Notes under the pieces: generated by a model | Seen by the model: only the letters and a program-made list of their open reading frames with translations | Told to the model about the DNA's origin: nothing | The model's database searches: none | In this document: positions 29,618-33,826 of the stretch, piece after piece | Layout of the letters: each line of letters opens with the position of its first letter | Position numbering within the stretch: the stretch's first letter is position 1 | Position numbers and translations under genes: made by a program | Source: a virus | IMG/VR virus record: IMGVR_UViG_3300017739_000045 | Coordinates: 1 to 33,826 of that record | Length of the DNA: 33,826 nt | Strand: one strand, 5' to 3'

Positions 29618-31181
29618 CTTGTTGTGCCATTTGTTGAAGTTGTTGTTGTTGTTGTAATGCTTGTTGCATCTGCATCATAACTTGTTCCATTTCTTCTTTA
29701 CTTCTAGTAAGTTTTTCTGGAATACCAAATTTTTCTGCAAGATATTTAGTAGCTTCATTACTATCTACTAATAAGTTTATAAGTTGTGGTCCAAATCTTG
29801 TACCAACTAATTCTAAAAATCTATTGAATCCATTTATATCTTGGTTTGCTTGTGCTTGTGCTAATGGTGATGTAGATTGTATTTTTATTTCTCTACCATT
29901 AACTGTAGGTATATTTATTCTTCCTTGTTTTTTTAAAATATGCACTACTCTTTGTAAAACAGGTTGTACCATTTCTGCTTGTAATCTGCCAAATGATGAA
30001 CCAATTTGTCTTGATAAATCTGCCATACGTTCTGCTACTTCTGTAGCTGACATTGGTGTTCTATTTGGATCACCAAGCATTTCATTATACAATGCACGTT
30101 TAATATTTGTACGCATATCTTTTAATACCAAATCAGCAACATTAAAATTGCCTGCTGGTGCTATAGGTTCTAATCCTCTTGATGATGGACTTCTTGGAAT
30201 GATTGTTCCTGGAAGTAACTGAATTGTATCTACATTTATTATACCATCATCTTCCATTTGATACATACCAGATATTGCCATCTGTGCATTTTCTAAAATC
30301 ATTTCTATTACTAAGTTACAAGTTTTTATTGCTGGCATAGAATTTAAAAGTGGACCACGACCATACACTTCGCCAGCGGCTTTACTCCAACGAAACACCA
30401 CATATGGATTTGATCCTTCACCTAAAAATTTTTTCTGTAAATATATATGTTGTGGATTCATACTAAATACTGTGAAATCATACATCTCTACATTTGGTTT
30501 CGTATAATTTCTAGATACACATTCTACTATTTCAACAAAAAAATCTTTACCAGCAGATAATTGCCTTTCTGTTTCTGGTGCTAATATAGCTTGTGGATAA
30601 GTTAATTTTATATTTGATGCTTTTACTTTTCTTGTTCTATATACAGTATCTACTATATCATTTGGTCCAGTATCTAAACATAATCTTGATAATGGTACTG
30701 CTGTAAATCTTATAGGTTTTATTGCATCTCCTTCTTCTATTAGTAATGCTCCTGTGCCTACAGCAAGATCTAAAAATGATTCGTGTATTTCTTGTGCAAA
30801 ATTACTATTTTGTAAAATTTCAAATACATAGTTTGTTACTGCATCAAGTGATTCATTTACTTGTGTTCGTTCTTCTGCTGGTACTTCAGTTCCAGCAACC
30901 ATCTCTGCCCATCTTGCATAGTTTGGCACAATACCAGCTACTAATCTTGATGCAAATTCTTGTACACCAACAACAGCAGTTTCATCAAATATTTTATCTG
31001 TCTTTGTTTGACCAGCAGTTGTAGGATAAAAGCTTTCTCTTGCTGGCATACTGTATTCATAACATTCTTCAAATGTTGGTCGCCATAATTCTTTAATACT
31101 TTGAGCACGTTTGTAACGTGCTATCATATTTTCAATATCACCCATTTCTTTTGAAATAGGTTCTGGAACTAATGCTACCAT
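29589..31181 (-). CDS. Portal protein (head-tail connector, T7 gp8-like)
   Basis: A 530-residue protein similar in size to T7 gp8 (536 aa). RYKRAQSIKELWRPTFEECYEYSMP (start), FASRLVAGIVPNYARWAEM, RTRKVKASNIKLTYPQAI, PYVVFRWSKAAGEVYGRGPLLNSMPAIKTCN and SATEVAERMADLSRQIGSSFGRLQAEMVQPVLQRV (written in parts; diagnostic pieces are GEVYGRGP and ATEVAERM) match the bacteriophage head-to-tail connecting family. The C-terminus is a Gln-rich tract (QQALQQQQQLQQMAQQ), seen in many such portals. The portal is the ring for DNA entry and the tail attachment site; it works with TerL encoded just upstream. Confidence 0.95.
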   Translation of the reverse strand: MVALVPEPISKEMGDIENMIARYKRAQSIKELWRPTFEECYEYSMPARESFYPTTAGQTKTDKIFDETAVVGVQEFASRLVAGIVPNYARWAEMVAGTEVPAEERTQVNESLDAVTNYVFEILQNSNFAQEIHESFLDLAVGTGALLIEEGDAIKPIRFTAVPLSRLCLDTGPNDIVDTVYRTRKVKASNIKLTYPQAILAPETERQLSAGKDFFVEIVECVSRNYTKPNVEMYDFTVFSMNPQHIYLQKKFLGEGSNPYVVFRWSKAAGEVYGRGPLLNSMPAIKTCNLVIEMILENAQMAISGMYQMEDDGIINVDTIQLLPGTIIPRSPSSRGLEPIAPAGNFNVADLVLKDMRTNIKRALYNEMLGDPNRTPMSATEVAERMADLSRQIGSSFGRLQAEMVQPVLQRVVHILKKQGRINIPTVNGREIKIQSTSPLAQAQANQDINGFNRFLELVGTRFGPQLINLLVDSNEATKYLAEKFGIPEKLTRSKEEMEQVMMQMQQALQQQQQLQQMAQQDGQENTPPS

Positions 31182-31182
31182 A

Positions 31183-31425
31183 CTATCCTAATGTATTACC
31201 ACTACCAGTGTTAGATAAATATCCACCACCACTAGAAGTTAATAAACTTCTTCTTCCTAATCCTTCTGCTATTTGTTTCTTTCTAGCTTTAGTTGCTTCT
31301 TGTTGATTCTGTAATCCTTGTTCACGCATTTGTGTTTCTTTTGCCGCTAAACCTGGATCTGGAGCTGGAGGAGGTGGTATGTATACTTGTGAAGGTTTAC
31401 TTCCACCAAATAATCCTGAACACAT
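31183..31425 (-). CDS. Small protein between large terminase and portal
   Basis: An 80-residue protein beginning MCSGLFGGSKPSQVYIPPPPAPDPGL, with a poly-Pro tract, a charged helix (AKETQMREQGLQNQQEATKARKK) and a Gly/Ser-rich end. Small proteins with an MC(S/F)GxFGG-like N-terminus often occupy this place in marine podoviruses, from memory; their function is unknown. The Cys2 with small residues after it might be lipidated only if a signal peptide were present, which it is not. It is directly upstream of the portal with a gap of one base. Confidence 0.65.
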   Translation of the reverse strand: MCSGLFGGSKPSQVYIPPPPAPDPGLAAKETQMREQGLQNQQEATKARKKQIAEGLGRRSLLTSSGGGYLSNTGSGNTLG

Positions 31426-31437
31426 ATATTATCCTTT

Positions 31438-32970
31438 CTATAATCTTGAACGAATATCAAAGATATTCCATTTCTTTCTTATAGTCTTTTTTGGTTGTTT
31501 TGTAAAGACATCAAAATCAGTTTTTGCTTGCACCACTTTTGCTGGATTTATGGACTTGGTTATGTTTTGTCCTTCACCAGCACCCAACATCAGATATTGT
31601 AACGCATCATGCACGTGAGAATAATGATTTTTATCTGGTTTATCGGTATATCTTTCACCAGAAACTTGCATACGTCTATACTGATACCCACCCTCAAAAC
31701 CTTTGATTAGATGTTTACAGCTTTTATCTATCAGCAATCCTGACTTACCTTCTAACAATCTACTCAATGGTGCTGAAACAGATTCTATACGCAAAGATAC
31801 ATCATTGGATGGTGCTGGAATGGCACGAATACCAGCACCACGTAGTATTTGGAATGGGGTAGACTCATCAGTCTGTGCTCTATAATCCCCAGCTGGGTCT
31901 CCAAATATTCGTGCTACTGGGATTTGTCTAAATTTGGACTGCATTTCTTGTCTAAGCAGTTCTCCAAAACGTACCATCCCCATATCCTTTGCTACGATTT
32001 CGTGTAAGATTATCCATCTTCCTCGGACTTGTTGTGCAAACACACACGCTGGTGTAAGACCAAAGTCTATACCTACATAGTATGGAACTTCTGCTGGTAT
32101 AATTGGTTCTTTTGCTACGTGTATATCTGCTGAAAATTGTTTGTAAACTGGTTTACCATCTTCTATAGATCCTAATCTATTCATTACATAAACATCAATC
32201 CACGATTTAGTTTTACCTCTTATGATAGAAGTATAATAATCTGACATAAGATTCATTTTATTTTCTGCTACTGGATTTATTTCATATCTTTCTACTTCAC
32301 CTTGATTATTTGATTTTTCTATCATACCAGATGGTTGTGTAAAAAATTTCCAGTTATCAGGTTTGACTAACATCATTACTTCTTCTCTAGATAGATGTTC
32401 TGGTGGTGGTGCATCTCCACTCATTACCGACCACCAATGATCTTCATCTGGTGCATTGGTATCTGCTATTACACCATACCAACTCGGACCACCATCTTTC
32501 ATAGAAGGGTATCTGCCTACACGCATTGTGCCAGCATCTATAATTGGTTTTGCTATCTCTCTACTCTCATTAAAGAATAAAAAAGTTAATTCCAGGGAAA
32601 GTAATTTTTTTACATCTTCTGGTCTATCTAAAGCTAAAAAGATAACTTCAAGATCTATATCACCTACTTTGATTCTATGTGTGTATGGTGGTGACCAATT
32701 CATTTTACCAAACTCTTTTTCTGGAAACCAATCAAGCCACGTTTTCATTGTGGTTGTTCGTAACTGAGGATTAGTATTACGCACAACAGCAACACGACTT
32801 TTTCTAATACCATCTGGAGATTTTTTTTGTGCTATTGCTCTTCTAAATATTTCTATACAACAAGCAACTGATTTACCAGAACCAACTGGTCCACGTATAC
32901 CACGAAAGAAACTATTGTCTTTCATAAAATTTTTTAGTATTTGTCCGTCTGGTTTATATTTAAATTGCAT
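31438..32970 (-). CDS. terL: Terminase large subunit (packaging ATPase-nuclease)
   Basis: A 510-residue protein. GPVGSGKS (residues 27-34) is the Walker A P-loop; TFLFFNE (128-134) is Walker B with catalytic Glu134; VVRNTNPQLRTTTMKTW includes the adenine/arginine-finger region. The nuclease half has YVGIDFG (Asp301), RIFGDPAGD (Asp357) and a late HVHDALQYL Asp near residue 460, the RNase-H-like acidic triad. All key residues are present, so the motor should be active. TerL cuts the concatemer and pumps DNA into the head through the portal. The start overlaps the stop of the preceding gene (TAATG). Confidence 0.95.
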   Translation of the reverse strand: MQFKYKPDGQILKNFMKDNSFFRGIRGPVGSGKSVACCIEIFRRAIAQKKSPDGIRKSRVAVVRNTNPQLRTTTMKTWLDWFPEKEFGKMNWSPPYTHRIKVGDIDLEVIFLALDRPEDVKKLLSLELTFLFFNESREIAKPIIDAGTMRVGRYPSMKDGGPSWYGVIADTNAPDEDHWWSVMSGDAPPPEHLSREEVMMLVKPDNWKFFTQPSGMIEKSNNQGEVERYEINPVAENKMNLMSDYYTSIIRGKTKSWIDVYVMNRLGSIEDGKPVYKQFSADIHVAKEPIIPAEVPYYVGIDFGLTPACVFAQQVRGRWIILHEIVAKDMGMVRFGELLRQEMQSKFRQIPVARIFGDPAGDYRAQTDESTPFQILRGAGIRAIPAPSNDVSLRIESVSAPLSRLLEGKSGLLIDKSCKHLIKGFEGGYQYRRMQVSGERYTDKPDKNHYSHVHDALQYLMLGAGEGQNITKSINPAKVVQAKTDFDVFTKQPKKTIRKKWNIFDIRSRL

Positions 32971-33158
32971 TAGTCAACTTGTCTGTTGTCTACTGCAAAC
33001 TTTATCATTTTACCAGCTACATCTGGACCGAGTGAATTTATAAATTTATCTACTTCTGTGTTAGTAAGATAACCATTTGGATAAAATTTAAGATGTGTAT
33101 TACGTACAATTTTACGCAATCTATTTAGATCTGTAAATGATAGTTCTCTTATAAACAT
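32970..33158 (-). CDS. Small protein upstream of large terminase, unknown
   Basis: A 62-residue protein, MFIRELSFTDLNRLRKIVRN at its start, then KFYPNGYLTNTEVDKFINSLGP and VAGKMIKFAVDNRQVD. It looks helical and compact, with conserved-looking charged positions, and similar proteins precede terL in other marine podoviruses, from memory. Its function is unknown. The ATG lies inside the end of the 47-residue gene upstream, and the stop overlaps the terL start, so the three are coupled. AGGAG is found five to ten bases upstream. Confidence 0.65.
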   Translation of the reverse strand: MFIRELSFTDLNRLRKIVRNTHLKFYPNGYLTNTEVDKFINSLGPDVAGKMIKFAVDNRQVD

Positions 33159-33292
33159 TTTTTCTCCTGTATATCTTTTCTTTTAACATAATCATCTTCT
33201 TCTTCAGCAGTGCGTAAAGTAAAACCATCACGCAACAGATCAAACAATTTATTTTCTACATCTGCTTTTGCTGGTCTTTTATGAAAAAACAT
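33149..33292 (-). CDS. Small protein of unknown function (47 aa)
   Basis: The frame from ATG at 33292-33290 to TAA at 33151-33149 encodes 47 residues: MFFHKRPAKADVENKLFDLL, then RDGFTLRTAEEEDDYVKRKD and a short tail. The last bases overlap the next gene's start, and its AGGAG ribosome site lies within this frame. The 5' side has no clear ribosome site. The pattern of a helix followed by an acidic stretch is not assigned to a family. Overlap and orientation favour a real gene. Confidence 0.6.
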   Translation of the reverse strand: MFFHKRPAKADVENKLFDLLRDGFTLRTAEEEDDYVKRKDIQEKKCL

Positions 33293-33312
33293 TTTGTAAT
33301 TAATTACATACA

Positions 33313-33579
33313 TTAGCAGTTCCACGCACGTAGTGATTTATTAATTCTTGAATTAGGATCGTTACGTTTCTTTGCACCAGTAAGTTTTTTCTTCATACCT
33401 TTCATCCTTGCACAAAAACTTGCACGTCTTTTATTACCAACTTTTTTTGATGGTGCTTTAAGATTTCTTTTTTTACCTGTCTTGGTGCGACCTTTGTTAT
33501 AACTAGCACGACCCTTTGCATTTAATCCACCACTAGGGTTCTTGCCTTCTTTACGTTGCCAAGCTGGTGATTTCGCCAT
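33313..33579 (-). CDS. Small basic protein, DUF6321-like
   Basis: An 88-residue, strongly basic protein. MAKSPAWQRKEGKNPSGGLN followed by AKGRASYNKG, LKAPSK, RRASFCARMKGMKKKLTGAK and NDPNSRINKSLRAWNC match, from memory, the DUF6321 family, small proteins of marine phages and bacteria without known function. The 'SFCARMxGMKK-x-L' and 'SLRAWNC' pieces are the most typical, and the two Cys could pair or bind metal. Its ATG is formed from the last base of the preceding stop (TAATG), showing coupling to the DUF5872-like gene. It closes the four-gene basic cassette. Confidence 0.78.
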   Translation of the reverse strand: MAKSPAWQRKEGKNPSGGLNAKGRASYNKGRTKTGKKRNLKAPSKKVGNKRRASFCARMKGMKKKLTGAKKRNDPNSRINKSLRAWNC

Positions 33580-33826
33580 TACTTTTTTTTCTTTCTTTTA
33601 AAGGTTGCTACATTAGTTGGTTTACCACCAACCCCTTGTTTTACTGCTCGCTTTCTTTTTACTGCTGAAGCTTTCTGTGATGCTGTCATTTTTCTAGCCT
33701 TTGCTAATGGTACACATTTTGGATACTTTCTTTTAGATCCTTTACTCCTACCACAAGGTTGATACTTACCATTCTTCTTTGGAGCACCAATATCAACCCA
33801 CTTCTCACCAACCCATTTACGTAAAC
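33579..33826 (-). CDS. Small basic protein, DUF5872-like (3' part, 5' end cut by window edge)
   Basis: This copy lacks only the first four bases of its gene, which continue in the left-end repeat at 124-127. It therefore contains residues 3-83: LRKWVGEKWVDIGAPKKNGK, QPCGRSKGSKRKYPKCVPLA, KARKMTASQKASAVKRKRAV and GGKPTNVATFKRKKKK. The GGKPTNVxTF segment near the end is again typical of the DUF5872-like proteins as I recall them. The stop TAA shares a base with the start of the DUF6321-like gene. Lys and Arg make up over a third of the residues, so binding to nucleic acid is a reasonable but untested idea. Confidence 0.85.
   Translation of the reverse strand, partial: LRKWVGEKWVDIGAPKKNGKYQPCGRSKGSKRKYPKCVPLAKARKMTASQKASAVKRKRAVKQGVGGKPTNVATFKRKKKK
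33704..33826. repeat. Right copy of 123-bp terminal direct repeat
   Basis: Identical to 1-123. Joining the ends through this repeat restores an intact 83-codon gene and links the small terminase/basic-protein cassette (left end) to the terminase-portal operon (right end) without interruption, supporting circular completeness. Confidence 0.95.

Noticed and set aside
1-33826. CRISPR array, integrase/att site or tRNA genes
   Set aside because: Read for regular spaced repeats, tyrosine or serine recombinase motifs and tRNA arms; none was found.

Overview
This window looks like the complete genome of a small, AT-rich, T7-like (podovirus-type) marine phage. The first 123 bases are repeated exactly as the last 123 (1-123 = 33704-33826), so the unique genome is about 33,703 bp and was cut inside a gene. 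The best lifestyle guess is a lytic phage of an AT-rich marine alphaproteobacterium of the SAR11/Pelagibacter kind. That host guess rests on base composition, very compact overlapping genes and marine-phage protein families, and is inference only. I see no integrase, RNA polymerase, DNA polymerase, helicase, primase or tRNA.

Layout: two opposed blocks diverge from a roughly 400-bp control region (967-1363). The plus-strand early block (1364-8697) holds a coiled-coil protein, small unknowns, an ArdC-like antirestriction protein, two small HTH regulators, a DUF1064-like protein and a DnaT-like replication protein with an overlapping partner. It continues with a recombination module (YqaJ/lambda-exo-type exonuclease, ERF annealing protein, SSB), a zinc-ribbon-like protein and a GH24 endolysin. 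The minus-strand late block runs from 966 leftwards through the circle junction and then from 33.8 kb down to 8.9 kb. Its order is small terminase; four small Lys/Arg-rich proteins; two small unknowns; large terminase; portal; Bbp19-like protein; scaffold; a T7 gp13-like protein; major capsid; a small capsid-adjacent protein; tail tubular A and B; three internal virion proteins; a tail fibre with a cupredoxin-like domain; three further fibre/adhesin proteins; a tail assembly-like protein; membrane/lysis genes; and a 3-TM holin. The blocks converge at 8.7-8.9 kb in a hairpin-rich terminator region.

How it works together (inference): early proteins blunt restriction, regulate transcription and supply recombination and single-strand-binding functions, while DNA synthesis is borrowed from the host. 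Transcription must also be by host RNA polymerase, because sigma70-like promoters carrying a shared TGCAT-N2-ATGCA dyad precede early gene groups, one of them directly upstream of an HTH gene. The most unusual parts are the control region (tandem and 15-nt-periodic repeats, an orphan terminator, and a branched structured RNA directly before a terminator and the first early gene), a repeated tandem-start translation signal, an in-gene inverted repeat, and a tail fibre carrying all four type-1-copper ligand positions.
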